In this document: piece by piece, positions 26,123-37,400 of the stretch
Layout: the number at the start of each line of letters is the position of its first letter
Numbering within the stretch: position 1 is the first letter of the stretch
Assembly (NCBI RefSeq): GCF_022539665.2
Contig: NC_081336.1
Span: forward strand, 9,648,778 to 9,712,777
Length of the DNA stretch: 64,000 bases
Direction: 5' to 3'
Origin: Daphnia carinata
Taxonomy: Eukaryota > Arthropoda > Branchiopoda > Diplostraca > Daphniidae
Notes under the pieces: model-generated
Database searches by the model: none
What the model saw: only the letters and a program-made list of their open reading frames with translations
Told to the model about the DNA's origin: nothing
Program-made: the position numbers and the translations under genes

Positions 26123-28701
26123 CTATGACAAGTAGTAGTGTTTTCTCTGTTATTACCACTTAATCCTTGTTTTCTCGCTAGCTCTGCCGATGGGTGAGGG
26201 CTCTTGGATCTTGGACGCTCGTCGTAACGCCTTGTCCGAGAATCGAGTCTCTCCCTATTCTGATACCTCTTGTCCTGGTATCGTTCTTTACCGTATGACC
26301 GTTCACGCGACTCGGACCGGTTCCTGTCGTACGATCTGTTACGGTTGTAAGAGTGATCTCTACGGTCTCTACTATACGAATTATCCCTAGATCGCTGTCG
26401 ATCTTCCCATTTAACGTTATTATATCTTGACGAATCCCTACCTTGCTTATAGGTGTCAATATTGTTTACGGACCAATCTTGTCCCGATTTCGACGCTGTA
26501 CCTGACAGATTTAATTTCGTTAGGTTGTTTTTTAACTCTTCTAATTCCAGTTTTGTTTGAGTTAATTCAGCTTCTATATCTCTAGTCGGTTTCGGTGCTT
26601 CAAATTTGAATATCGGTTTTAGTTCTAGTGCCTGTGTGTTGTAGGCGATTTCTTCTGACTCTAACGCTGCTTGTTTGAAATTTTGCCAGTTTGGGGTGCT
26701 AGGGTATTTATTATGGAATAGAATTGTCTTGATGGTTGGCAGCAATCCATCTAGTAACATTTTGATTAGTGTATCATCTTTAAGAGCTGTTAGTTCAGCG
26801 CTTTCTGCTTGTTCCTCATCGCCTTCCTTGTAGATCGCACTATATGCCTGTGTTATTTTATCAATAAAATGTCTAACGGGTTGGTTAGGTGATTGTTTTA
26901 CTGACAGTAGTTTCGATTTCTGTTTGGCTTTATCCGCGGGATGTTTGAAATGTTCCTTTAATGCATTCCGCCAATCGCTATACGATTCTCTCGGTGCTAC
27001 CCGTAGTCTATCGATATGCCATTGCAATGCTGTCCCCTTTAACCTTGTGGCTAAAATCTTTTTGGTGGATTCCCTCGGCCATTCGTGAATCGTTGCTATT
27101 GCCTCCGCATCTCTTAACCATACTCCTATCGGTTGGTCGTTCACATTGCCACTATAAATAGGAATGTTCTGTGTTTCGTCTCTACGTGTAATGGCTACTG
27201 CTAATGCTCGTATATCATCGTTTGCTGTCATTCTTGGTGTTTCGTTAGTTGTATCGGTTTCGATAGCCGGTTGTGTTAGTTGTTCTAAGAGTGTCAGGTT
27301 GTTTTTATTTAGTTGCTCTATGCTTCCTTTAAGATAATTGTTTTCGGTATCTAGTTTAGCTGCTCGCTCCGCTGCCTGTTTCGCTAACTGGAGTGCTTGT
27401 CCTAGTTCCGTTAATTCGTTTTCCAATGACACGATTTTCCTATTCTGTATGGCCAGGGTGTGTTGTGCTATCTCCAACTCGTTTGTGCTTGCGGCACTCG
27501 CGATTGTTTGTTGTAGCCTTCTAAACTTTTCTTCTAACGACTGATTAGCCGTTTGTAACGTTGATATTTCTATTGTTTGCTTAGTTTGCTTATCGTGTAA
27601 GGTTGTTTCGTTAATCTGGCTAATGTTCAAATTGTGCTTAAGTTGATTGTTTTCTGTTTGTAGGTTAACAAATTTGCTTGTCTGGTCAATTTGTTCCTGT
27701 CTTAGAAATTCCAACTCTGCCTGTTTGGTTTTTATTGTATCGTTTAGATGCGAAATTTCCTGATTCTTATCTGTTATATGTACTATTAATTTCTTATGTT
27801 CTACCTGTAAGGCGTTAATTTCTTTTTCCTGATCAATGCTTTTTGTTTCAAGAGCTTTGTAACTTAATTGTAGTTTCTCGAATTCTATTTGGATGTTACT
27901 GTATTTATTCAATAAGGTTGTTCCTTCTCCAATTAGTTGGCTTTCCCTTTCTTTCAATTTCTCTAATTCCTGTTGAAGCTTTTTCTTGTCCTTAATTAAC
28001 TTGGTTTTAACTGATGTGTGTTCGGTTTCTACTTTTCTTATGGTTGATTCTAAGATTTGAACGTCCTGGGTCTTTTTTACTAGGTTGGTTATTAGGTTGG
28101 TTTTTTCTCCTTGCGTTTGCTCTAACTGTTGGGTTAAGCTGGTTGCTTGATATTCGATGGTTTGTTGCTGGATAGTAGCTGTCTGTAGTAAGGCTAAACC
28201 TTGATTTTCAAGCTCTTGTATTTTTGTTTCAGCCGCGATTAGTTTTTCCGAAATTAATTTATACTCTAAGTCTTTATCTTTTAGGCGTGTTTTTAGCTGT
28301 TTGGTTGTTGCTTTATCTTTAGCTGCTTCTAGTTCTAATTTATACTGATTAATTGTTTGATGAATCTCTATTAGTGCAGTTTTTAGAATATCCCTCTCCT
28401 CTACTAGCTTATTTCTCTTTTTACTGGGTAGATTCTCTGTAGAATGATATTTCGTTAATTGTTTCTCCTCGTCGCTGTCCCTTGGGCTACTTTCAGCGCT
28501 TCTAGTTCTTTTTTGAAAAGGTACAATACGAACTTCTGCTATTTCACTCTTCTGCTCGTTTTCTAAACTGGGATATACTTTTTGGGTTGTACGCTTAGTA
28601 TCTACTACGCTTCGTCTTGTAGGACGATCTTTTACTTCTACAGTTTCTTCTACTGGGGCTGACGGCTTGTATATATCTATTGCTAAGTTGTCAGATGACA
28701 T
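26047..28701 (-). CDS. gag: Gag of element 2 with long coiled coil
   Basis: 884 codons from an ATG at 28701. Residues about 90-480 form a very long predicted coiled coil (Glu/Lys/Gln/Leu-rich, repeatedly heptad-like), unusual for Gypsy Gag. A capsid-like region about 510-700 (GVWLRDAEAI, LQWHIDRL, VRHFIDKITQAY) and an Arg/Ser/Tyr/Asp-rich stretch about 750-840 follow. One zinc knuckle (CHRCLNIGHIAKNC) lies near 853, and the frame ends in the slippery overlap with pol. Gag packages the genomic RNA; the extra coiled coil might drive particle assembly or bind a host partner. Confidence 0.92.
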   Translation of the reverse strand: MSSDNLAIDIYKPSAPVEETVEVKDRPTRRSVVDTKRTTQKVYPSLENEQKSEIAEVRIVPFQKRTRSAESSPRDSDEEKQLTKYHSTENLPSKKRNKLVEERDILKTALIEIHQTINQYKLELEAAKDKATTKQLKTRLKDKDLEYKLISEKLIAAETKIQELENQGLALLQTATIQQQTIEYQATSLTQQLEQTQGEKTNLITNLVKKTQDVQILESTIRKVETEHTSVKTKLIKDKKKLQQELEKLKERESQLIGEGTTLLNKYSNIQIEFEKLQLSYKALETKSIDQEKEINALQVEHKKLIVHITDKNQEISHLNDTIKTKQAELEFLRQEQIDQTSKFVNLQTENNQLKHNLNISQINETTLHDKQTKQTIEISTLQTANQSLEEKFRRLQQTIASAASTNELEIAQHTLAIQNRKIVSLENELTELGQALQLAKQAAERAAKLDTENNYLKGSIEQLNKNNLTLLEQLTQPAIETDTTNETPRMTANDDIRALAVAITRRDETQNIPIYSGNVNDQPIGVWLRDAEAIATIHEWPRESTKKILATRLKGTALQWHIDRLRVAPRESYSDWRNALKEHFKHPADKAKQKSKLLSVKQSPNQPVRHFIDKITQAYSAIYKEGDEEQAESAELTALKDDTLIKMLLDGLLPTIKTILFHNKYPSTPNWQNFKQAALESEEIAYNTQALELKPIFKFEAPKPTRDIEAELTQTKLELEELKNNLTKLNLSGTASKSGQDWSVNNIDTYKQGRDSSRYNNVKWEDRQRSRDNSYSRDRRDHSYNRNRSYDRNRSESRERSYGKERYQDKRYQNRERLDSRTRRYDERPRSKSPHPSAELARKQGLSGNNRENTTTCHRCLNIGHIAKNCRTKNPRRFQSKTE
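26077..26083 (-). promoter_or_regulatory. -1 ribosomal frameshift heptamer A AAA AAT
   Basis: On the minus strand the gag codons read ACA AAA AAT CCG. The heptamer A_AAA_AAT is in the zero frame required for X_XXY_YYZ slippage. Shifting back one base enters the pol frame at SEKVPIKN. It lies in the 76-nt gag/pol overlap. Confidence 0.75.
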
Positions 28702-28713
28702 TTAGGTGACTTA

Positions 28714-28715
28714 CC
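28714..28715 (-). promoter_or_regulatory. Splice donor for subgenomic env RNA
   Basis: The minus strand reads AAGG|GTAAGT 13 nt before the gag ATG. The matching acceptor TTACAG ends at 22538, directly before the env ATG. Splicing removes about 6.18 kb and makes the env ATG the first codon after the junction. Confidence 0.6.
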
Positions 28716-28829
28716 CTTGTAGCGGGGAGTTCTAGACGATTTCCGGTCGTCTGCGATGTTTAAGTGGGTAGACCTGCTGGTCTGCTGCTGGGCAGGAGTC
28801 CGGGGTCGTCGGATTTGAACAAAGTTCAA

Positions 28830-28847
28830 AACTGGACACGTTCACCA
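28830..28847 (-). other. Element 2 primer binding site
   Basis: Two bases after the 5' LTR the minus strand reads TGGTGAACGTGTCCAGTT, starting with the TGG that pairs with a tRNA CCA end. The complement continues into a sequence like a T-loop (TTCAAAA). I could not match it to a specific tRNA from memory. Confidence 0.6.
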
Positions 28848-28849
28848 AA

Positions 28850-29267
28850 TGTAATGTTTAACTTGTAAATGACTTTCAACTCGGCTTACTAATTACTAAG
28901 TGTATTTTCACAAGACTAACAAGACTAATCACAGGTGTAATGTAAGACTCTCTAAAACTCTACTACACTTCAACGCTCTGGACACAGACACACACTGTAC
29001 TATAACGCACTAAACTCAGACCCCGAGCCCCCTTCTTGTCACAGCTTTTATCAGTTAATATGAGGTCACTCTTGACGTCAATGATCACGTGAAGACGAAC
29101 TGATCGTAGAGGTGAAGAGCTGACTGATACTGGTTTGGCGTGGGAAGGCTCCGTGAGGATGAAGAACTGTTTGATACTAGTTCGCCGTGGAATCATCCAA
29201 GGCTGGAATCTATTAATTAGCTAAGCTAACTAATTGGTGGCGTTCTTCGGTATATGTCCTCATCACA
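28850..29267 (-). repeat. Element 2 5' LTR (418 bp)
   Basis: Copy of 18240-18657 with no difference seen. It should carry the promoter for the genomic RNA; I see no clear TATA box, but several TCAGT initiator-like words are present on the minus strand. Confidence 0.96.
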
Positions 29268-30934
29268 ATGATCTAACTTTAGCAAAGCTTCTTCTTCTAT
29301 TTTCTTGAAATGACGTATTTCAACTCTTTTTACTGCCACTTGGCGACCTTCGAATTTCCCTTTAAATACCGCGACAAAGTAACCTTCCCCTATTAGAGGA
29401 ACAGCGCGATCGATCCAAATTTTCAATTCCTTCTTCTCGTTATTACACCAATAATCCAACACAGTCCATCCATGTTTGTCCTTTGCCAGCGTATCCACTC
29501 CTAATGCAGCCAAAATCCTAGCTGCTTTGGATAAATTTAGGCTAGAATTGTCTCGACACAAATAATGGAGCGCATTTGATCCATCGTTAGTTTTTGCCTT
29601 CACGTCGATTCCGGATTGAATCAAAATTTGAATAGCGACGAATAAGTATTGGCTTGAATTGTATCGACACAAATAATGAATGGCATTCATTCCATTATTG
29701 TCCTTTGCATTCAAGTCTATCCCGCTTTCGATTACCAGTTGAATTGCGTTGGTTAATTTAGGGTTTAAATAGTACCGACACAAAAGGTGAAGCGCATTCC
29801 TTCCTTCTTTGTCCTTTGCGTTCAGGTTTATGCCGAACTGAATTAATTCTTTTATTTTTCCCGTTAAATCCAATCGCGAATGACGCCCACACAATTCAAG
29901 CAATTCTTTTTCTTTTCCAGTTAGCTAAATTGAAATAATTGGCATGTGTTTAATGTGATTGTTCGACTTAAATTCATTTTTACCTTATTCTTGATCCAGT
30001 GTAATTGAACGACTACTTCTTTTGCTGTTATTCTTTCATTGGGGTCGTTTCTCAACATTTGTGCCAATAGCTCATTCCCGTAACAGCCGCGTAATTTGCC
30101 ATCCATTTCTAGGTAAAGCAATGAACCTCTTTTAATCAGAAAACAATATCGTTATAGTATATCAGGGATTACTTTGCATGTTGATGGGATTTCCTTTAAC
30201 TATGTTGTCGGCAATTTCATTTTCGGTGGAACCGTAGAGATGTTCGCCGTTCAAGAATAGACTACCGAAAACAAGTCCCAGTGCGAAAACGTCGCTAATG
30301 ACGCTTACTGGATAACTAATTTCATCTACATTTCCTTCATGTCTTGTCAATTGAAGCAACTCGGGTGCTAACCATGCCCTATTTCTTCTGATGGGACTGT
30401 TTTGCTTTGCTTCACTGATACTTCTGATCAGCCCAAAATTTGTCCATTTGAGGGTAACCTCATCTTGGTTAGCAGATTCCACCACTATCAGGACATTTTC
30501 TGGTGTGATGTCTCCATGAACTAAATTATTTGAATGGAGGTATCCGAGACCAGAAGCTAATTGAAGCAAACCATCGATATGATGTGGCATATGTCCCTTG
30601 TATTTTCTTGCATCATTCGACTTCAAGAATAGTTGATCTAAGGTGGCCAAACATGGGTCCAATCCATAGTACCTGGTAACACGATAAAAAAACACAATAA
30701 AATCATTGGTGATATTATATTGTGATTAAAATAATAAGAAATATCCTACATATACTCATCATCACTTCCACATTGGAGAAGTTTGATGATGTTTGGGTGA
30801 TTTAACTTTAGCAAAGCTTCTTCCTTATTTTTGTGGACACGACGTACGCGAATTACTTTTGTTTCATCATCGCGAACTCCGAACTTTCCTTCAAACACTT
30901 GACCTAAGCCATCCGCCATACTTTCGGTACTCAT
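29268..30934 (-). pseudogene. AK-A 5' half: pseudokinase, ankyrin repeats, second N-lobe
   Basis: Exons 30934-30750, 30672-30173, 30126-29984 and 29924-29268, with introns of 46-77 nt; every junction keeps phase. The first module is a kinase fold without catalytic residues: no glycine loop, the expected VAVK is KVIR, HRD is HGD (HGDITPENVLI) and DFG is NFG (KWTNFGLIRS). A SDVFALG helix and a NDPNERI terminal helix are kept. The next exon has about four ankyrin-like repeats (NALHLLC, NAIHYLC, NALHYLC) and the N-lobe of a second kinase (GEGYFVAVF, VAVKRV). It stops at the target duplication of element 2. Before insertion the gene appears to have been open from ATG 30934 through 17406, at least 721 codons. 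5' end: ATG 30934 or the conserved MADGL Met 15 nt downstream. Confidence 0.85.
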
Positions 30935-30944
30935 CAAAAACAGG

Positions 30945-31400
30945 ATAGCTCAATAGTTCCGCAATGTACAATTTTCGAATGACGTTGTTGTGATGGCTTC
31001 GTTCTAAACCTCCGCAAATGACCAATGCCTTAGGTTGATAACAGAGAAAAGCGTCTAACAGCAATCGAGTTTGATGACCTTCATTAAACTTGTGCTGGCA
31101 CCTAATGGACAACACAGACATGTTTGTCCATTTGTGACATAATTTACGGGCCTGATTTATCAGTAGTGAATGATTTGGCATACGTCTGTTGTATTTTCTG
31201 GCGCCATCTGACTTCAAAAACAGCTGATCTAAAGTGGCCAAACACATGCCCAATTCATAGTAACTGGTAACACGGTAACGAAAACAAAATCAAAGCATTG
31301 TTGATATCGTATTGCAATTCAAACCGATAAAAATGTCCTACCTATACTCTTCGTCACTTGATCCTTACTGAGCTCTTCTTTATGCTGGGTTTGTGTGTCG
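30945..31400 (-). pseudogene. AK kinase fragment upstream of AK-A
   Basis: On the minus strand the end of an N-lobe exon (31380-31340, damaged) is followed by a GT...AG-like spacer and a C-lobe start (LATLDQLFLKSDGARKY) at about 31253-31170. The frame then leaves the kinase pattern and runs on to AK-A without HRD or DFG. It is a decayed remnant of a further AK module, and shows that AK-A stood downstream of another copy. Confidence 0.6.
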
Positions 31401-34400
31401 GTTTTCATTAATAGTCTCTTTAAAATTTCGTTTCAGGGTTTTTCAGCGTTGATGCGTCGACATTTCATGGCACCATTGCTGCCGTATTGGTCTGTTTGAC
31501 GTGATTTAGCATTGAGCAGCTTTCGTGAATACATCCCACGGGTATTTATGTTAAATTACTTTGCCTTTTTCCCGATCGCCACACCGTTCTCCCTATTAAA
31601 TAGTTAGTGAGGTGCCATATTCTTGAAAGGGATATATTGCATTGCCACGTAGGAAGCAGCTGTGGTTATTTCCGCCTATGGGTTGTGCCGTAAGTGAGGG
31701 CAACAATTTACAATTATATTTCATATTGTCGAATTAATGTTTTTGTGCTTGTTTTTTTAGCAGAGTTGGGGTGGTGTTTGGTGCCCTTGTAGTGCATTTC
31801 GCACCTCACCCTGATTTTGGGTTTTGCTTTGGCTTTCGAGTAGTGGCCGAGTGTTGCTGTTGGGGTCGTCTTGGTAAATTTTCTCTCTTGCTTCTCGTTC
31901 TGTTGTTCGAGTACTTATTTCTATTACCACCCTGGGCTGAAGGATAATGTTGTTTGGCTGTCTATAGTGACGTCAATTACCTTCACTCTGTAGCTATTAT
32001 TTTTTCTGAGAAATTAATTCCGCCTGTTTCTATTCAGAATCTGCTGTGGCGATTTTCTGTCGACTGTTCCTTGTTGCTCTGGTGTTAATTACGTCTTAGG
32101 AGTCCCCTGGCCTATGATACTGCCGCCGAACTGTTTGTTTTCACGCTTCAGGTAATGTTTTTCTTTATCGTGCTCATCTGTTCCGCCGAATAATTCGCTT
32201 CCGCACTTCAGGTAATAGTCTTTTATGGTGCTGATCTGTTCCAGCTGAAGGGTCAACTTTCAGGTATGACGATTCGAATCAAAGGCTTGTGCAGAGCAGA
32301 GAACTCACTTCAGATTCTTTTTTAATGGCAGGCTGTTGGTTTTTAGGATTGAAATTCTTGCTGGAAACTGAGCATGATGAAATAATGTTTTCTTGAATTC
32401 TTTTTATTTTTACCTTATATTTCCTAGTTGACGATTCTCTTCAATACAAAACTCTGTTAAGTGACATTGGTTTGGCGAATGCAACGCTGTTTATTGATAT
32501 CTTAAAAATTCAGCAGCTTCAGAATCTGATTTCTTAATCATTCGAAATTCTTAAATTCAATTCGCAATATGAAATTCAGTTCAACATTTCATACTTCCAT
32601 CGTCATCTTTTTCCGATTAATTGTTTTATTTGGTTCATAGCTTGTGTTGGCAATGCTGTCGAGGAGCTGGGGGTTGGGGTAAGAAAAGCGCCAAATTCCG
32701 CTGACCAACTGATGAGTTTCATCATTGCCATTTTAACTGATATCCACAAAGGATGTGCTATGTGCCGCTTTCTACTCGGCTCTATTTCTGTTTCCGTATT
32801 ATAAGGGTTTCAGTGTTGAAGACAAAAGCTTTCAGTCGCAATCGGCTGACAAACAATTTAATGTTCAAATCAGATGATGTATCAAGTGTAAAGAAAAACG
32901 GCGATGGCAAGTCGGTCAGCTGATTGACAATTGGCGCCCTCGGCGGGAATGCAGCAACCACGTCCCAATTGTCCAATGTAAAGCAGATAGTTCATCGATG
33001 TCTGTGCTGCATTTGAATGCACTTCATAACGGAGGAAGTTGTCTGCCCGTTTTCCAGGTTAGTTTTTAGATATTTATTGTTCTTTCGTTTTGCATGTGTC
33101 ATCGCACAATGACATCTCAGAAGGGCCTAAAATCTCTACCCATTCCCTCTCCCAGTTAGTTGGCTGTATTTTTTTTTTCAAATTGCAACCGTTTATTTTT
33201 TTTGTTTTCCTTGTATTGATTTGCGAGAAATCCTTGAAAATGATGCAGTGTAAGAATGCACGGTTTCTGCCTTTTTTTCGCCTGTGAATGGCCGGCCTTG
33301 CCTTCCAGTCCTTTTTTTTCTGGCCTCTTTTCGCAATTTTGGCGCCATTTCTGCTTCGATGTCGCCATAGAGTGAGGTTTGACATTGCATTGTTCGAACT
33401 GACGAACAATGCAAGTGGCCTGTGTTTTGGTTAGAAATGGGGAAACAGATGGCTTCGCAGTATCGTTTGAAGAACAATCACTCTTTCTTGCCAACTTCAT
33501 TTGATTGATTTTTCGTATTTTGTGTTCCCAAACTTTAGAAAGTCACACCAGAAAAAGTGGCATTTGCTCGGTAGATGTCTGCTCGTTTTAAAAAACCGTA
33601 AAATCAACTGTATACAAGCAGATGATTTGGTTGAAAACAAATGGATAGGATAGTAGAATAAATAATAATAAATAAAATAATTGTATTATTAAATGGCTCT
33701 GTTGTTGACGTGAACGACACACTTTTTCAATTTGCTAAATCTGTATCGGTGTATACAGCCTTTGTCAATGTTTTTTTGTTTTTACTTGCTTTTACTTTCT
33801 TTTTTCTTTTTTTAATGGTTTGCTAAATTGCAACGCAGCTGGCAAGAAAAAATTTGATTGTCCGCGAGATTGTCAAGTTTGACGGTCGTACTGTTTTCAC
33901 GTGAAAATTTCTTTCATTTGACTAGTGGAATTGTTAAACCCTCGTAGTTAGCTCTTCTAGGAAAAGCGGCTTCTTATTTGCCTTTTAAATGACGAAGAAA
34001 ATTGGGGGTTTTTATTCAACATTCGAGTTATTATATTTTCATTGTTTATTCAGGTTCTTTACTGCTCTGATTGTTTTCCTGTATGAGCTCCATTACAGTT
34101 TGCTAGAAGCTTAAAATGAAATGAGATACGTATCCAAAGAGAGACGAGTCTTGTTGAATCGATATTGAATCACTTGACTGATCCTTTGATACTTTTTTTT
34201 ATTTTTAAGTCCTTTGCCCACATAGAATTTATAAATTGTCGAATGAGTCGCAATCAACATGGCTAAAGGAGTCATAAATTAATAAGACTCTATGGCGATG
34301 TAGTCATTATTTTTATTTTTGAAAGTCCGTCGGCCTGAGCAATACAGCCAAGAAAGCGGGAAATTTGAGTTTTCAAGGGGTAAATGGCAAAAGAAATCAG

Positions 34401-34473
34401 AATATGCGGCAGGCGCTACATTTTCATTCTTCGTCGTCGAAGTGCATGGCATCGCCAAGAAACGAGTTGTGAT
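31401..34473. repeat. Non-coding part of the about 9-kb tandem duplication, copy 1
   Basis: Matches about 40680-44110 in the same orientation over most of its length: a 'TTTCATGGCACC..TTG' block near 31460, exon-like 'CTTCAGGTAAT' blocks near 32150-32215 (a tandem pair here, single at 41355), the 'CAGTTGGCTG' block near 33160 and the T-rich 'TCTGTATCGGT.ATACAGCC' block near 33745. No open frame with a recognisable domain is present. The repeated CAGGTAA words could be exon ends of a non-coding transcript. Confidence 0.6.
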
Positions 34474-37400
34474 TCAAACAACAACAAGTACTGCGTCGAG
34501 CAGTTTTAGGATTTCGTCCCTGTTGCTAATCTTATGGTTATAGAATAAGCAAGTTCGAGCACTATTTCCAAATCTGTCCTTTACTTTTACATCAATTCCT
34601 AGTTTGATTAAGAGTTGAATGGCGTTAATTAACTTTGGGCTTGAATTTGATTTACACAAATAATCGAGCGCATTCAGTCCATTATCGTTCTTTGCATTCA
34701 CATCAATTCCCAGTTGGATTAAGAGTTGAATGGCGTCAATTAAATTTGGGCTTGAATTTGATCCACACAAATAATGGAGCGCATTCTGCCCTTTTTCGCC
34801 TTTTGCGTTCACATCAATTCCGAGTTGGATTAAGAGTTGGATTGCATCAATTAAATTTGGGTTTGACTTCCATCCACACAAATAATGGAGCGCATTCCTT
34901 TCCTTTATGTCCGTTGCATTCACATCAATTCCGAGTTTGGTTAAGAGTTGAATGGCGCCAATTAAATTTGGGCTTGAATTTGATTTACACAAATAATGGA
35001 GCGCATTCTTCCCTTTTTCGTCTTTTGCCTCATCATCAATTCCCAGTGAGGTTAAGAGTTGAATGGCGTCAATTAAATTTGGGCTTGAATTCCATCCGCA
35101 CAAATAATGGAGCGCAGTTTTTCCATCATCGTCCTTTTCCTCATCATCAATTCCCAGTTGGATTAAGAGTTGAATGGCGTCAATTAAATTTGGGCTTGAA
35201 TTACATTTACACAAATAATGGAGCGCATTCAGACCACCATCGTCCGTTGCATCCACATCAATTCCGAGTTGGGTTAAGAGTTGAATTGCATCAATTAAAT
35301 TTGGGCTTGAATTGAATTCACACAAATAATGGAGCGCATTCTTGTCCCAACTTTCCTTTGCAGTCACATCAATTCCCAGTGGGATTAAGAGTTGAATGGC
35401 GTCAATTAAATTTGGGCTTGAATTCCATCCGCACAAATAATGGAGCGTAGTATTTCCATCATCGTCCTTTGCAGTCACATCAATTCCCAGTTGGATTAAG
35501 AGTTGAATGGCGTCAATTAAATTTGGGCTTGAATTCCATCCGCACAAATAATGGAGCGCATTCTTCCCTTTTTCGCCTTTTGCATTCACATTAATTCCCA
35601 GTTGGATTAAGAGTTGAATGGCGTCAATTAAATTTGGGCTTGAATTCCATCCGCACAAATAATGGAGCGCATTCATTCCATTATCTTTCTTTGCATTCAC
35701 ATCAATTCCCAGTTGGATTAAGAGTTGAATAGCGTCAATTAAATTTGGGCTTGAATTACATTTACACAAATAATGGAGCACATTCTTTCCCCATCTCTTC
35801 CTTGTTTTCACATCAATTCCGAGTTGGGTTAAGAGTTGAATGGCGCCAATTAAATTTGGGCTTGAATTTGATTTACACAAATAATGGAGCGCATTCCTTC
35901 CAACATTGTCCTTTGCATTCACATCAATTCCCGGTTGGATTAAGAGTTGAATGGCGTCAATTAAATTTGGGCTTGAATCTGATAAACACAAATAATGGAG
36001 CGCATTCCTTCCATCATTGTCCTTTGCATTCATATCGATTCCAATGCGAATGAAGTCGTTGGCTCTTCCTTTTAGATCAGACAAAGAGTCACGCGCACAA
36101 AGTTGTCGAAATTCTTTTGCTTTTTCAGTCAGCTAAATTGGAGAGATTTACGATTGTTTACGTTGCTACTTCCCCACTTACAAAAAAATAATATTACCTT
36201 TTTCGTGATGGATTTCAGTTGTTCGACGACTTCTTTCGAACTTATTCTTTTTACCGAATCGTGTTCCAACATTTTCGTTAGTAAGTCATCCGCATAATAT
36301 TTGCGCAATTCGGCATCAATATCTAGAATTAAGCAACCATGTGTTCATAAATAGAAGAGTAAAATAATATGGAATTAAATTGGAATTACTCTTCATATTC
36401 ACCGCACGTCCTCCAATTATGTTATCATGAATTTCTTTTTCACTTGAACCGTATAGATGTTCTCCCTTCAAAAAAATATAACCAAAGACGAGGCCGAGGA
36501 CAAACACTTCGCTCTTGACCGTGCCCCAAAACTCTTCGTTTTCCGCGTTTTCTTCGTTGTTGAGTTTTTCCAGCACTTCGGGTGCCCACCAAGTTCTGGT
36601 TCCTCTCACTCCAGACCACGAGTGAAGTCCCTTTTCGTTTACGGATTTGGCCAGTCCAAAATCAGACCATTTGATTATTATCTCTTCAATTTTTCCAGGC
36701 TTTCGCATAATGAGGATATTTTCATTAATTAATTAATTAATTTAACCATTTCATTATTGTTATCTCTTCAAATTCTTTCCAATAGAATACGGGAAGACGA
36801 GTACGACGCGTAATGAGGATGTTGCCCGGTTTGATGTCTCGATGAATTAATTTCATCGAGTGGATGTATTCAAGGCCTGCAGCTAATTGATGGAAAACTT
36901 CGATACGAGGTGGAATACGTCCGTTGTATTTTCTGGGATCATCCGGCTTCAGGAAAAGTTGATCTAATGAAGCGACACATAATTCCAAGGCGTAGTACCT
37001 TTAACGCGAGAACGAAAAAACAAATCAATTTTGAAATCATATTGTTATTTAAAACCATTAGAAAATTGTCACACATAAAGTTTATGTCCTCTTCACAGTG
37101 AAAAAGCTTGACGACGTTTGGATGATTTAGCTTTAGCATTGCTTCCTCTTCTCTTTTGTCGACTTTAAGCAATTCAACTCTTTTGACTGCCACTTCTTGA
37201 CCTCCGAACTTCCCTTTGAATACCGTACCAAAGGCACCGCTCCCTATTGGAGAAGCCCGATCGGTCCAAATTTTCATTTCCTTTTTATCTTTATTATACA
37301 AATAATAAAACGCATTCCATCCATCTTTGTCCTTAGCGTACGCATCCACTCCCAATGCACCAAAAATACCAATTACGTCGAGTAAATTTGGGTTTGAATT

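Larger units (their letters stand above)
18240..29267 (-). mobile_element. Intact env-bearing LTR retrotransposon, element 2
   Basis: An 11.0-kb complete element on the minus strand: identical-looking 418-bp LTRs, a primer binding site, open gag, pol and env frames, a polypurine tract, and the host duplication ATGA at 18236-18239 and 29268-29271. Protease, RT, RNase H, integrase order and a GPY/F-like module place it in Ty3/Gypsy. It has inserted in the N-lobe exon of AK-A; removing it together with one ATGA restores an exon of 704 nt, exactly the length of the AK-C exon, in frame. Identical LTRs and open frames suggest a very recent and possibly still active insertion. Confidence 0.96.

Noticed and set aside
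33074-33500. Overlapping 94-114 codon minus-strand frames near 33.1-33.5 kb
   Set aside because: Three frames are open at once in T-rich DNA and the paralogous stretch at 42.9-43.35 kb does not preserve any of them.
34567-36030. CRISPR-like regularly spaced repeats
   Set aside because: Units are contiguous, coding and nearly identical along their whole length; the genome is eukaryotic.
34567-36053. Long plus-strand frames (226 and 102 codons) over the ankyrin repeats
   Set aside because: They are complements of the 111-bp repeats, whose length is a multiple of three, so a stop-free shadow frame is expected.
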